A DNA stretch of 64,000 nt. Origin: Tetrapyrgos nigripes (taxonomy: Eukaryota; Basidiomycota; Agaricomycetes; Agaricales; Campanellaceae). The stretch spans positions 22,450-86,449 of the forward strand of contig JAACJM010000314.1 of NCBI GenBank assembly GCA_013368315.1, written 5' to 3'. Shown here one piece after another: positions 53,891-64,000 of the stretch. Position numbers and translations under genes: made by a program. The notes under the pieces were generated by a model, which saw only the letters and a program-made list of their open reading frames with translations, made no database searches and had not been told where the DNA came from. Position 1 is the first letter of the stretch. Each line of letters starts with the position of its first letter.

Positions 53891-54687
53891 TCACTTTTGG
53901 GTCATTTCATTGTTGACCATTTGAAGACGCTCTGCAAGCGTTTTGTGGTTGGGGTTGATGTTCTCCTTGTCGGAATCCCCCATGTCGATGAGACCAGCCT
54001 CCCACATTCTGAGGCATTTGGTGGACTCCTCCTTTTCCTTTTGGAACTCCTCTGAGTCCATACTCCCCGCGTTGGAAACGAGGCTGTCCAACAGTCTGTC
54101 AAACTCCTTGGCCATTTCAGTGTTGTCATCCATTCCCATGCACTTGTCCTGCATCCACCTGAAGCTGTTCCATGCCTCCGCTTGCTGTGGAGTACCCCAG
54201 TTGGTGGCACTCCAACTGTCGGAGGCAGGTTTGCAGTGGTCGGAATCGTGAGCAGGAAACCATCAGGGTAGGGGGCGACAAGGTTTTTCCAATAGTATTG
54301 TTCCATGAAAGAACAACTGTCAGTGATGATGGAGGGATGAGGGAGAGAGGTGGAAGTAGAGGCTTCAGAATGAGACATGTTTTCTAGTTCAAGGTCTTTG
54401 AGGAGCTCACCAGTTGGCTTAATCCTATTGTTACAAGCAGTTTTAAAGGCATTCTGAACAGATAAGAAGAATCTGTCAAAAGGCTTTACCGACTCGTTAA
54501 AGAATGGTTTACGCACATCTTTGGTAGAGGGCTCTGTGACTGTGATGGTTGGAGTTTCCTTGAAGAACTTCGCTGCATGTATGATGTGTGAGTGTCCTAA
54601 CTTAATAGGACCCATACTCTGGGCTTGTTGCTTCTGGCGTGTTTGTTCACTGGCCAGTTGCCACGTCCTTGGCCTTTGCCTCTCCAA
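53891..54687 (-). pseudogene. extra coding block between gag and protease, unknown
   Basis: Two overlapping frames carry protein-like sequence that is not part of a normal copia polyprotein. The first runs from about 54630 to 54240 (GHSHIIHAAKFFKE, SVQNAFKTACNNRIKPTGEL, SCSFMEQYYWKNLVAPYPDG). It continues, one frame over, from about 54240 to 53891 (ATNWGTPQQAEAWNSFRWMQ, then EFDRLLDSLVSN, MWEAGLIDMGDSDKENINPN). It is Asp/Glu-rich and lacks the CCHC zinc knuckle usually found at the end of gag. It could be captured host sequence, an expanded nucleocapsid or a lineage-specific accessory domain; I do not recognise it. Confidence 0.6.
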
Positions 54688-55496
54688 GCACTGCTGCCAC
54701 CTTTATGGCGCTGCTGCTGCTGTTCCTCAAAGACAGGAGGTTTGCCTTTTCGTTTGATCGCAGTGATTTTAGTGGTGTTAGTGGATTGAGGTTTCTTTCC
54801 GCCACGAGCCTCCCAGGTATTAACAACCTGAGTACAAAGATCATCTAGGGATCCATCTTTGAAGGTGTTAATGTCATCCTGAGTTTCTTTGGCAATGACA
54901 TAGCCATAGATATTGGAGGGAAGTTTGTTGATAACAATCATGTACTGAAGATATAGGGGAATGGCTGTATTTTTGCCAGGGTTATTGATTTGAGTGAGAT
55001 ACATTTTGATGAGATCAATTGTGGCACCAGGATGAGCGTTGCGAGGGATCTCTATGTTCATGGCCCTTTTGAAGTTTTGAAAGATTTCAGCGACTCCAGG
55101 TTTACTGTAGAGATCTTTAAGTGTTCCCCACATTCTTCTGGCGGTAGTGATATCCTCGAGTTTAGTACCAATGGCTTGAGAGACATGGAGTTTGATAACT
55201 CCCATGGCCTTGTTGTTATCTTTGTCCCAATCGACTGTACTGCCACTGGCAGCGGCAGTGAATTGAGTGGGAGATGTTTCTTCAGCAGTTGCTCCTGCAG
55301 CGGCTCTGGCAGTAGTACCAGTGGGGGCTGCTGGAGCAGGAGCTGGGGTTATTTTGATATCTCCAGGACAAGGAGTATTGAGGACATAGACGATGCCCTG
55401 AGATTGGAGCCAGGATTTGGACTTGCTGGCCCAAAGGGTATAGTTTGGTCTAGTGAGTTCTGGAACAGTGGACATGAAGCTTGATCCAGAAGACAT
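54597..55496 (-). CDS. copia gag (UBN2-type capsid)
   Basis: A 299-codon open frame starts MSSGSSFMSTVPELTRPNYT, followed by LWASKSKSWL, an Ala/Pro/Thr-rich insert and the copia-type capsid core ARRMWGTLKDLYSKPGVAE, IDLIKMYLTQINNPGKNT, INKLPSNIYGYVIAKETQDD, DLCTQVVNTWEARGG. The C-terminus is basic (RHKGGSSAWRGKGQGRGNWP) and then runs into unrelated frame and a stop, with no CCHC knuckle. Gag would form the virus-like particle that holds element RNA in the cytoplasm. The ATG lies about 290 nt inside the 5' LTR boundary, a normal leader length. The frame itself is intact. Confidence 0.85.
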   Translation of the reverse strand: MSSGSSFMSTVPELTRPNYTLWASKSKSWLQSQGIVYVLNTPCPGDIKITPAPAPAAPTGTTARAAAGATAEETSPTQFTAAASGSTVDWDKDNNKAMGVIKLHVSQAIGTKLEDITTARRMWGTLKDLYSKPGVAEIFQNFKRAMNIEIPRNAHPGATIDLIKMYLTQINNPGKNTAIPLYLQYMIVINKLPSNIYGYVIAKETQDDINTFKDGSLDDLCTQVVNTWEARGGKKPQSTNTTKITAIKRKGKPPVFEEQQQQRHKGGSSAWRGKGQGRGNWPVNKHARSNKPRVWVLLS

Positions 55497-55777
55497 TTCA
55501 AATGTGATCTGGGGATATAATCAATCTGTCAGCATAACATCCTATATGCAAGATAAGCGGTGGCGTTAAGGATGTGCCATGAAATAAATGGAAAGCTGCA
55601 GCTAGCATGCTTATGACAGTGATTATCCCAGTGTGCTTTATACCAGCTTGCAGCCATGAAGGCACATGTGAAGAACTTCTGCCACAGAGGGCGATGTTCA
55701 AGCAGCTGCAGGGGCGCTACCAGGTATTACGCAGTCTAGGATGGCAGCCAGTGATGGTGCAATGTCCAGGGCTTGCA

Positions 55778-55789
55778 GGGCCCATAACC
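55778..55789 (-). promoter_or_regulatory. primer-binding site complementary to the tRNA-iMet anticodon arm
   Basis: Directly inside the 5' LTR the minus strand reads GGTTATGGGCCC, the complement of GGGCCCATAACC in the anticodon stem-loop of initiator tRNA-Met (CAT anticodon). Drosophila copia and yeast Ty5 are primed this way by a cleaved half-tRNA. Confidence 0.8.
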
Positions 55790-56073
55790 TGTTGAGCAGG
55801 CTATGTTCTATTTACATAGCAGCAACTGCATACTTACCTGGGGATGTAAAGTGCTTGTTAGAGCGGTTCGTTTAGAGGTTAAGAGCGATGAGTAGTAAGG
55901 GAAATCCTTATTCTTGTAGGGCAATCTACAAGCCCTTATATACTGTTCTAGATAGTACATGTGACTACTTATCTAAGAACTTCTGATGTACAGTAAGCGT
56001 AACTAACTAGATTACTATTTAATCTATATCTAATCTAATGTTGATGGCTGCTTACTAATTCACCAATTCAACA
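55790..56073 (-). repeat. copia 5' LTR (284 bp)
   Basis: Same termini as the other LTR. It carries the element promoter on the minus strand. Differences from the 3' LTR include two G-to-A changes at CpG sites (near 55815 and 55820). Confidence 0.95.
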
Positions 56074-56078
56074 GTAAC

Positions 56079-56757
56079 AATCCAGTATGCATTTTCTCCT
56101 AAGCAGTCCCTCCGCACCATTCACTGAAATTGTTTTCAACTCAGTCATAGTTCCAGCATAAATAATCAGAGTTCCTGGTCAGACAGGTTATAACTTATTT
56201 GGAGTAAGCTGAAGAGAGGACCAGGAGAGGACCTGGAAAAATGACTTCAGGTTGTCACAAATCTCATGAGGAGGGAGACCAGCTTGAACTTGCCAGAGAT
56301 GAACTGCCATGTGTTCCCTGCGGGACAAAAACCAGGCCATAGGGCAAGAATGCTACAGCAAACCAATGATAACTATCAGTCTAAAAGTTGAAGTGCTGTA
56401 GCACTGATGGTAATTATCAGTGCAGTGGGCTACCTGATCGCCACAGAAAGTGCTACAAGAACCCTACATCACCTTGGATTGCTACACCTACAGCGCTGCT
56501 TTTTTGCCGCTGGGCACACTTGACCGACCAGTGTTGCTTGGTATTTCCTACCCACTTAGAATCCCACCAAAATCCAGTCATGACCAGGATTTCCTCTTTT
56601 TATCTTCTGGTTTCCTTCCTATTTCAGTTATCCTTTCCATAAGGGGATAGCCCCTAATCACTGTCTAGTCAGTTTGCACACCAGGCTACTAGTCGTTGTA
56701 ATTAGAAGGTGAAAATCATACCATGGATTGTGACCCTTATCTCATATTTTGTCTACT
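56079..56757. other. no gene recognised
   Basis: Sequence between the copia element and the next TIR element. The paired words TAACTATCAGT / GTAATTATCAGT near 56368 and 56410 hint at a small decayed repeat. Confidence 0.35.
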
Positions 56758-57961
56758 GCTACAGCTGCGGACAGTCAAAGGCATCCAATTTGATTGACCT
56801 TTTCCTTGGTCCCCAGCAATATGCGGGATCAATAGATCTCATTGAAAGGATGTTCCAGTAATATTTTGAGCGAGATTCATCGAGCTGTTCGAGAGATATA
56901 GCTGATTTGATAAAAACAACCTCCAAAATATTGGCGTTAGCCGAAATTTAGCCAAAAAATCGCCAAAAAATGCGGAATCGTCTCCTTTTGCCTCTCTGAC
57001 TGCAATCCCCAAAAATATCAAGAATCCCACAAGTCGTTCTGATGGAAATATATTTATAAGTGACATCAGAACCTATAGGCTATTTATGTAATCGATATCA
57101 GATATCAGTTGCAGTCGCTCTTTGACTCGAGATGTCATCATCTCGTCGCTCTCACAGCTCTCGAGGTCGACAACCACATGGAGGTCGCAATATTAGTGGA
57201 CTTAGGAACCAACCGAAACCTCCCTCACCAATATCTGATGATAATTTTCAGTCCAGCTCTTCAAGTCAGCCTATTGCAGGACCTTCAAGTATGAGTGGCC
57301 CCACAGTCACCACACTCCTTGACAGCAATACCCGTTACAACTGGCTGCTAGAGGATGATCTTGAGTCTGGGAATGAGTCAGACATACATAGATGATGAGG
57401 CAGAGCTGGATGATCTGAACTCAAAGTTGCTGCAACATGAGTTAGCAAAGATTGCAGCAAAAGAAGAAGAAGACGACGATGAATGGCTTCCATTGAAATA
57501 CAGAAAGCCCAAAGGTGAGCATCACAACCGCTAAGCCAGCAGCTGAAAAGTGGTTAAATGCATGTCCTGCCCTTACTATTTGACGGTTCATCAATCGCTC
57601 ATTTCGGTTTATGAGTGCATACCGGAAGGGCTTGACCGGAAAGGCAGCGGAGTGGGCAGTGCATAAACAGAAGTGGCATAGGGGTGTTTCACAGACGGCG
57701 ATGATGCATATTGAGCCATTACTCAGCTAGAATACACTCATACATATGTATGTAGGTCTGCGACCCTTCACAGAGATACACAACATTGCGTTGAAATTGG
57801 CCAAAATATTGGCGCCACCTAATTACTCATGGGAAAATCCTGAAAAATTGGTTTTCGACTCCTTTCGTCAAGCTGAGTATGATTCCGCAAAAAAATTGGC
57901 CAAAAAAGAGGTATTTCAGCTGCAACAAAATTTGATGCCTTTGACTGTCCACAGCTGTAGC
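56758..57961. mobile_element. internally deleted TIR DNA transposon (element F)
   Basis: The ends are imperfect inverted repeats of about 35 bp, GCTACAGCTGYGGACAGTC and further to AAAGGCATC, at 56758 and (inverted) ending at 57961. A second internal inverted word, CCAAAATATTGGCG, lies near both ends (about 56924 and 57800). No clear target-site duplication was found. The interior holds only the first exon(s) and the C-terminal piece of a transposase-like gene. Confidence 0.7.
57132..57730 (+). pseudogene. transposase remnant inside element F (N-terminal and C-terminal pieces)
   Basis: The N-terminal piece starts at ATG 57132 (MSSSRRSHSSRGRQPHGGRN), Ser/Pro-rich, and continues after a small splice or frame change into DDEAELDDLNSKLLQHELAK and EEEDDDEWLPLKYRKPK, with a donor at about 57514. 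The C-terminal piece, 57584-57730, reads RFINRSFRFMSAYRKGLTGK, AAEWAVHKQKWHRG and stops. From memory this tail resembles the C-termini of agaricomycete DDE transposases (F..AYR.GL.G..A.WA..K...HR). The catalytic core between them is absent, so the element needs help from elsewhere. A TATA-like TATTTATAAG lies about 75 bp upstream. Confidence 0.5.
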
Positions 57962-60237
57962 TTTGGTTCAACATTTATCTCTTCTCCCATAATCAACCCT
58001 TGGCGTCCAGGGAGGGTAAGACATACTTGAGTTCAAAACATTCAAAAGCACGCTAACAATGTACTCAGGGCCTTGGACTCTGAATCGCAGGCAGTAATAG
58101 GAGCAGATTGTGGAAATATCAGCTACCTGCGTCCACATGATCATGATCCTGGCTTTGGTTTGACGGTTGACCTGTGGGCCGTCGCCAGTCAGTTTAAGAA
58201 ACCCAAGCACTCTATGTTCACTTCGAGTTGCACACGAACAATTATTGCAGGTTACATCGTGATACTTGGTTACAGTCATTATGGTTGATACTGTCATTAC
58301 AGTTGTTACAGTTGGTATGCATGCCACTTTACTATCCCTAGATAATAACACTGACAAAGAATTGATACCTAGTGCTTATGTCACGAAGTCTATATTTGGT
58401 ATTATTTATTTCCTTCTATCTCCGCATTCTCGGATCTCCATATCACTCCTCGGACCTTTACACCTTATGACTCGCGTTCCACATGCTATGCACTGGACCT
58501 TTCATTTCTCTGATACAACTTATTGTATAGCCACTCGTACAGCTTCCGTTACAGCTTTACTCCACAGCTTTCCCTTTACATATATAACCTGTAGCCTGAC
58601 ACCTGGTTTCCCATCTTGACCTCTTTGTCGTTGGGACCAGGTGTGTATTCCCCTTTTGTTATATTTCCTTTCACCTTTGCTAATGAGCACCGTAGTTCTA
58701 GTTCTTACTGTTGCTTGTTAGGTATTTAATACATTCTTTGTTGTTGGGACCAGTTCTAGTTCTTACTGTTGCTTGTTAGTCGAGTTGAGCCCATAGCTCC
58801 TTGTTATCGCTATCTAAGTGCTCGCCTCTTTGTGACAGCTTATAGCCAATGGGTACCACATACATAGTATGATATCCCTATGTTGGTACTGAGGCTCATA
58901 TACCTAGGTCGTAGGCTCTAATGGCACATGTGTGTGCAAAAAAGTTGGGCAGGAATAAGTTACATAAGCTATCATTTTAGCTATATAAGGAATACGGTGG
59001 TGGTGGCACACGGGTTGGGATTCTTTCTCGCATCATGCCTTTCAGCATGCAGCACGACACCATAGATTATATCACTCAATACTTGGGTGTAAAGCTACCG
59101 TGGAATATCTCTCTGACCTGTGCCACGCATTTTTACAAACTAATGGCGGACAGCTGTACATATTCCTTAAATATAGTCGTAAGTAGAGTGAGACTTTCAA
59201 TCTCAAGAGGATGCACCATGGCTGATATATCACTATAAAAGAGTGCATATATATTAAAATATTTGTATTAACTAGCAGTGGGAAATGTGCCGCCATTTCG
59301 TGCCACTTTGTCTTTGCGATGACGAGGAGCTCATGTCTAGGGATATATGTATTGTACTTCTTGTGTTAAACAGCTTCTGTATGTCATAGGATGGGCCATG
59401 TATAGTTTCATGCATATCAGAAATGATTAAGGGTTCCGAATTGGAAAGTTACTGTTTCGTGCAAGATTTCCTATGTACCTCATAGCACCAAAGTGCTTTA
59501 AGAGTGTGCCAAATGCACATAGTGGTAAACTAATGGGATAGCTTCAATTTTCATTACATAAAGTACTGCCTACCCTCTGAGCATTTTTTTGGCCTTTTAT
59601 AGCCCCAGATAAGTGCTGTAAAATGGTGAAATTTTGAGTCTTTTTTACTAACACCATTGTACACTCAGGAATACAGAGCTTATCATTGTACAAAAAATTA
59701 AGAGGGCACTTATACATGTCCTGCTCATATCCAGAAGGTCTCTGAGGCATATATCTCCTTGCCGAAGTGAGGCGAGTCAAGGCAGCAGGAGCATGGGAAT
59801 TTGTGCTGGGTGTGGCTGACCAGCCTTGACAAGAGATGTTCCTGGTGTTAAAGTCACACTGAAGGCATCGTTGGCTTTCAGAATGTTGAGCAGTATTCAA
59901 ACATCTCACTATGAGCTGTTTAGCTCTGGGTCAGGGGCAGGCAGTGAGGTATACTGAGTTGCCATCAATGGCCATTTTGTCAGGGGAGAGAGAGAGATTT
60001 ATACACACCCTGTAAAGCTACAATACATGGCAGGTAGCTATCTGTGGATCCACTTGCTGGATCTAGTGTGGCAAGCAAAGGCTCAGTAGGGCCAATTGTC
60101 CTGATCAGCAGGGTAGGGCATCTACCTCACCAAAGCACTAGAGGTCCTAGAGGGATTGTGTTGGAAGGTGCAAGCAATCACAAGGCATAGGTAGATAATT
60201 ACAAAGAAAAGTAGAGATAAGTATATCACAGAGGCCA
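57962..60237. other. no gene recognised
   Basis: 2.3 kb without convincing exons on either strand. GTTGTTACAGTTGGTA-type words repeat weakly around 58270-58320, and TTGGGACCAG...TAGTTCTTACTGTTGCTTGTTAG occurs twice (about 58690 and 58745). The right part may include the 3' UTR of the LINE that follows on the minus strand. Confidence 0.35.
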
Positions 60238-61800
60238 TCACAGGGAAACTGGGAAACACAGAAGAAGCTGGGTCAAGAGAGAGGGAGAAAAGTGCAAGTT
60301 ATGGAGGAAAGAGCAAGTTACATATTCATGCTCATCTGTCCAAATTTCATCAATTTGAGGGATATCGCACCTGTCTTTCCAAATAATAAAAGTGTTGTGT
60401 ATGAATTCAGCAGTAGTAGCAACCAAATTCCAGTTGAAGATCCAACATTTGAGCAACTCAAAGGAATGGAGATTGGATTGAGAACTGAGGGGGTCGAGCT
60501 GGATGGAGAGTAGGAAGATGGAATGTGGTGTGGTAATTTGAGGGAGGTGCAGGCATTGGACAAGAACATGCTCAGGGGTCTCATATAATGATTTGCAGAA
60601 ATGGCACAGTTTGGACAGTATATCATCACCATCCCTGGGAGTTCTATCTGGAAAACAGTGAAAGACCCAAGGGGAGACATTACTGCAAAGGAGATGAGTG
60701 AGAGACTTGTGATGCCAATGGTGAGGAGTGTGGAGTAGGTAATGGTGAAGACACAGCACTGGTGAGGATGGGGAGGAATCTGAGTCTGGGTCTGTGGGCT
60801 CAATTCAAATTTGCAGGAGGCTCAGATGGCTAAAAGAGTTAATCTGTCCTAGCAGGAATTTGCTGGAGTAAGACTTAATGTCTTTGATGAGCTCATCAAT
60901 GGATGCAAGTGATAAGAGGTTATTTGGTGGTAGCTGGAGTTTAGGAAGATCAGGAGGATGTGGTAGGTGACAAAGAATGAGATCCAGATCAGAGAGCCAG
61001 CAGGAGATGTTGGCATGGAGAGCGAGGAGCAGGTTGAGTGCAACATGGCATGAGGATATTTGTCTGGAGGGAGCTCAAAGAGATATTTCAGGTATGATAG
61101 AGCAAGGATCACACAGTGGACATGAATAGGACAAATCACAGTCTCTGTAAACAGAGGAGTGAGGATAGAGTTCTTTAAGAGACCTAGAATCTGATGCCAG
61201 AAGCAATCCTGGACCTCTTCAAGAAGGTGGATGGCAGAGTCTGTGATGTTGAGGACAACCTCACAACTGAATATGAAGTGACAGTCAACTATAGCAGTGT
61301 AGAGTTCCTTCACAGATTTTGGAGGGATATGACCCTGTCCAACCAAATGCTCTGTGCCAAGTATACCATGAACAGAAACAGTTGCAGCTTTTGCTTTCTT
61401 GGTGTAGTTCACTGAGAAGATGTCCCTGTCAACTGAATGGAAGAGGACACCAACATATTTAAACTTGTCAGTGAGCTTTAGGACATGCCCGTTGACCAAG
61501 AAGATTGGCTGGGTGATAGGGTCAACAAGACCCACAACAGCAGCAATGGACCAAATTTCTCTTGGACAGACATCCCCAAAGATCATAACCTCAGATTTAG
61601 AGGGGCTGAGAGTGAGGAAGTTGTCATAGCACCAAAGCTGCAGTGCATCGAGGTGGTGCTGGAGGCCAATAGCAGATTGGGAAATAATAACCATGTCATC
61701 AACATGTTCCAGATGAGAGAATGTGATGCCATCAATGGTGAGGTCATCAAGAATTTTGGTGCCTCTATGTTGATTAAGCTTGGAATCAACTGAGATCATA
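60238..61800 (-). mobile_element. 5'-truncated non-LTR retrotransposon (LINE), degenerate
   Basis: On the minus strand 60849-61799 encodes the second half of a reverse transcriptase: ITFSHLEHVDDMVIISQSAI (the catalytic [YF]xDD site reads HVDD), QLWCYDNFLTLSPSKSEVMI, KFKYVGVLFHS and a long thumb/connector region. After a stop and frame change, 60238-60803 holds WVFHCFPDRTPRDGDD and CHFCKSLYETPEHVLVQC, the CCHC knuckle found after reverse transcriptase in fungal LINEs. The N-terminal palm, endonuclease and ORF1 are missing beyond 61800, as expected for 5' truncation during insertion. No poly-A tail was found. Confidence 0.8.
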
Positions 61801-62009
61801 GTTGATCAAGGTTGGAAAGCATTGAAATCCCAATCAAGTCTGCTGTCTGTACTATATACATTGTACATTATCCTTTGATATAATACATATTTGATTGGAA
61901 CTACTAATGTCTTCAAAAAACTCCAGGTGAAAACAATATGCTATTAATCAATCTTGATCAAGACTTAGTTGACCCATAACCAAGGGAATGCAGTTGCCAA
62001 GGCATGAAT

Positions 62010-62320
62010 GCCAAAAGCCTTGATTAACCTTAATCAAGGTTGATCAACAGCCTCACCAGAAAAGAAAGCAAGGACAAAAGAGCTGCCAAAAGCCCTGATC
62101 AACTTGATTAAGGTTGATCAACTGCCCAACAAGAAAAGACAACCAGGAATCAGCAAGAGCTGCTGAAAGCCCTGATCAACAATTTAATTAAGGTTGATCA
62201 ACTGCCTGATTAGAAAAAATGACCAGGAATCGAAAGCCAAAGAAATAGTGCCAAAAGCCATCCTCAACCTTGATAAAGGTTGATCAACCACCAATGAGAA
62301 AAGATGACGTGAATTAAGAA
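62010..62320. repeat. degenerate tandem repeat, 74-88 bp units
   Basis: Four units start at 62010, 62084, 62162 and 62250. Each begins GC(C/T)(A/G)AAAGCC, contains a near-palindrome of the type TTAATCAAGGTTGATCAAC, and ends with AGAAAAGA and an AGGAATC-like segment. Additional TTGATCAA words occur upstream to 61800, next to the truncated end of the LINE. Confidence 0.8.
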
Positions 62321-62657
62321 AGACCAATAAATCCTTGGTCAAATTTGTGGTGTGATGGACAAGAAAACATTGTGGGATCCCATATAAGGTGTCCTCAATA
62401 TCAGAGTCTGATTGACATATCCATGGAGAATGTGAACTTGATCGTTGAGGGGTAAATCCCACATGGCAGGGTGAATTCACTGTGGTGAGAGGAGTTGCAT
62501 GAAGAGCCAGGATACACTGAAGGAGGAGATGAAGAAAAGGAAGGGGTCTGAGGCAATGCAGAATAAGCAGAAGCTGATTGGAGATCTGACCCTGCTGCTT
62601 GTTGGAAGTACTGCACATATAGATTCCTTGATTGCGTTGGCAGCAAGGCAACACCAC

Positions 62658-63294
62658 TAGGGCTCTCAACCATCCGTATACGGTTACGGTCATATTTCTT
62701 ACGGGTCGTATTTTTTACGGACTACCCGTAACCGTACCGTATTTCTTCTTGCAATTGTGTGTACGGTACGGGTATGGGGCATATACCGTCCGTATATGGT
62801 CTTTACAACTGTGTTGCCCGAGGAATGCCCAAAGGAGTTCTACAGCTACTGTACAGCTACTTTTTTACCTTTTTAAACTCTTTACTGTCGGTCAGAAGCT
62901 AGCAAGTGGACAGCATAGCCTGATCAACTACTTTGTGCACTGAATCATTTTCCGTGAGTACTGAATGAATAGATTTTTACCTGTTTTCAAACTATTTTAG
63001 GGGTTCACCAAGGAATGATTCTGATATCAGTAGCAAATATCGATTCAATAACAATTGTACCGTAAGCACGATCTACTTTTGGTCAGTTTTGAGGGTAAAA
63101 TGTGTGTCCGGGCATCTTGGAAGACACCCAACCGTAATACGACTGTGCCAGCTGTATACGGCACGGTGTAATACGGGTATAACCGTAGCATACCTGTACC
63201 GTCTCAACTAACTCAGACCTTGGTGACGGTACGGGTACGGACCGTATTTACGGTACCCGTAATGCGTACATGTATGGGACAGTTGAGAGCCCTA
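62658..63294. mobile_element. hAT-like MITE (family C)
   Basis: A 637-bp element with termini TAGGGCTCTCAAC (both ends, inverted) is flanked by a perfect 8-bp duplication AACACCAC (62650-62657 and 63295-63302). Subterminal zones are dense in ACGG, TACGGGTA and CCGTA words in both orientations. It shares the TAGGGCT start and this composition with the family B element at 17167-18366. Non-coding. Confidence 0.92.
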
Positions 63295-64000
63295 AACACC
63301 ACCAAGAACAACGACAGTGAAGCATCATCTTCAAGCCATCTTTGAAGCATAAATATGAGCTTGAAAATATTGCAGCAGATATGAACGCACCTGAGGCCCT
63401 TAGTGTTCAGTTACACACTGAATTTCCACTGTGTCAGAGTCCAGACATCGACCGAGAGGTTGAAAGACTGGGGTAGTACCCAACAATGAGAGCGTCTTTT
63501 GGAATTTTGAAGGGTATGTCGTGGTGGCAGACATACAAAGAATAGATATGTAGCAGCAGGGCAATAGGGACAAAGAGGTAGTAAAGATGCAAAGGTACTC
63601 CCATATCTTTGTGGCAATTATGTAAGCTATTGTTCTTGAGCTCATTGTCTCTTGGACAAGCTGAGCTTTACAATGAATGGCAGTGATTTTCTTCTCTTTC
63701 TCTCTTACTCTTACAACCTTGACAAGGTCTGATTACTGTAAGACCATGCATCAGTCCACCTCCTTCAATGCTATTGACAACAGCCTGCATATTGCCAATG
63801 ATGAACCTACTATTACTACTACTACAACTGCTAAAGTCAAACCATCACCCTTCCTCCTTCTTGCCATCCTATCTTCCCTCATAGCTGGGTGAAATAGAGT
63901 GCCACCCTTTATGAACCTCAGCAATGTGTTCAATCCATTCACCAAAATGCCCGCTATCTGACCCACCTTCCAACAGGGTGAAGGGGGTCAAGATTGGATT
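63295..64000. other. no gene recognised at right edge
   Basis: An ATG at 63677 opens 71 codons with a Thr run, but there is no family resemblance and no clear splice continuation. A gene or LINE fragment continuing past the window cannot be excluded. Confidence 0.3.

Larger units (their letters stand above)
49106..56073 (-). mobile_element. Ty1/copia LTR retrotransposon, structurally complete but inactivated
   Basis: Two LTRs (49106-49390 and 55790-56073), both starting TGTTGA and ending TCAACA, are flanked by a perfect 5-bp duplication GTAAC (49101-49105 and 56074-56078). On the minus strand the order is 5' LTR, primer-binding site, gag, an extra coding block, protease, integrase, reverse transcriptase, RNase H, polypurine tract, 3' LTR. 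Integrase before reverse transcriptase defines Ty1/copia. The LTRs differ by six transitions and one single-base indel over about 285 bp, so the insertion is fairly young, yet the coding region has several frameshifts and stops. Confidence 0.95.

Noticed and set aside
61980..62330. CRISPR-like array
   Set aside because: The units are degenerate tandem repeats without unique spacers of constant length, and the DNA is fungal.
63677..63892. Secreted-like small protein at the right edge
   Set aside because: Hydrophobic start and Thr run but no splice or homology support; too close to the edge to judge.

Overview
The window looks like nuclear DNA of an agaricomycete (mushroom-forming basidiomycete). 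Genes are cut by many 45-130 nt introns. Protein families are typical of that group: a Plavaka-type transposase, an RTA1-like protein, a CFEM protein, a SUR7/PalI protein and allantoate-permease-type MFS transporters. No bacterial operon signals, rRNA or convincing tRNA genes are present. Names rest on motif recognition from reading alone; no database search was run.

Layout. 0-0.4 kb: a small secreted protein. 1.3-8.5 kb: a foldback MITE, then a Plavaka transposase gene whose conserved part is fully open over 850 codons but whose 5' region carries a 1.4 kb insertion. 8.6-10.3 kb: a 481-residue lineage-specific protein. 10.3-13 kb: repeat-rich, gene-poor DNA. 13-16.3 kb: an RTA1-like gene with reading-frame damage and a two-membrane-segment PPxY protein. 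17.2-22.5 kb: nested hAT-like MITEs, a Tc1/mariner-type transposase and an adjacent SAM-like-domain gene, bracketed by two nearly identical inverted MITE copies. 22.8-27.7 kb: a GST, a CFEM protein and a processive family-2 glycosyltransferase. 28-32.2 kb: a MITE, a relic of a HET (allorecognition) domain and a 2.4 kb hAT-like element carrying a dead RecQ-like helicase fragment. 32.7-36.7 kb: a class III CoA-transferase and a PC-esterase/TBL-type acyltransferase. 38-43.4 kb: two tandem MFS transporters. 44.2-48 kb: an F-box-like protein and a SUR7/PalI protein. 49.1-56.1 kb: a complete but inactivated Ty1/copia retrotransposon on the minus strand. 56.7-64 kb: an internally deleted TIR element, a 5'-truncated LINE, a tandem repeat field and another hAT-like MITE.

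The host genes are ordinary metabolic, cell-surface and transport genes with no evident shared pathway. One loose link is that a Cps1-like polysaccharide synthase and a TBL/Cas1-like acyltransferase lie about 7.4 kb apart, both plausibly acting on extracellular polysaccharide. The strongest unusual signals are in the transposons: several element families defined here by perfect target-site duplications, a hAT-like element that has captured a helicase fragment, a copia element primed by an internal tRNA-iMet fragment and carrying extra coding sequence between gag and protease, and a near-identical inverted MITE pair around a transposase gene. I did not find a clear previously undescribed enzymatic or defence system.
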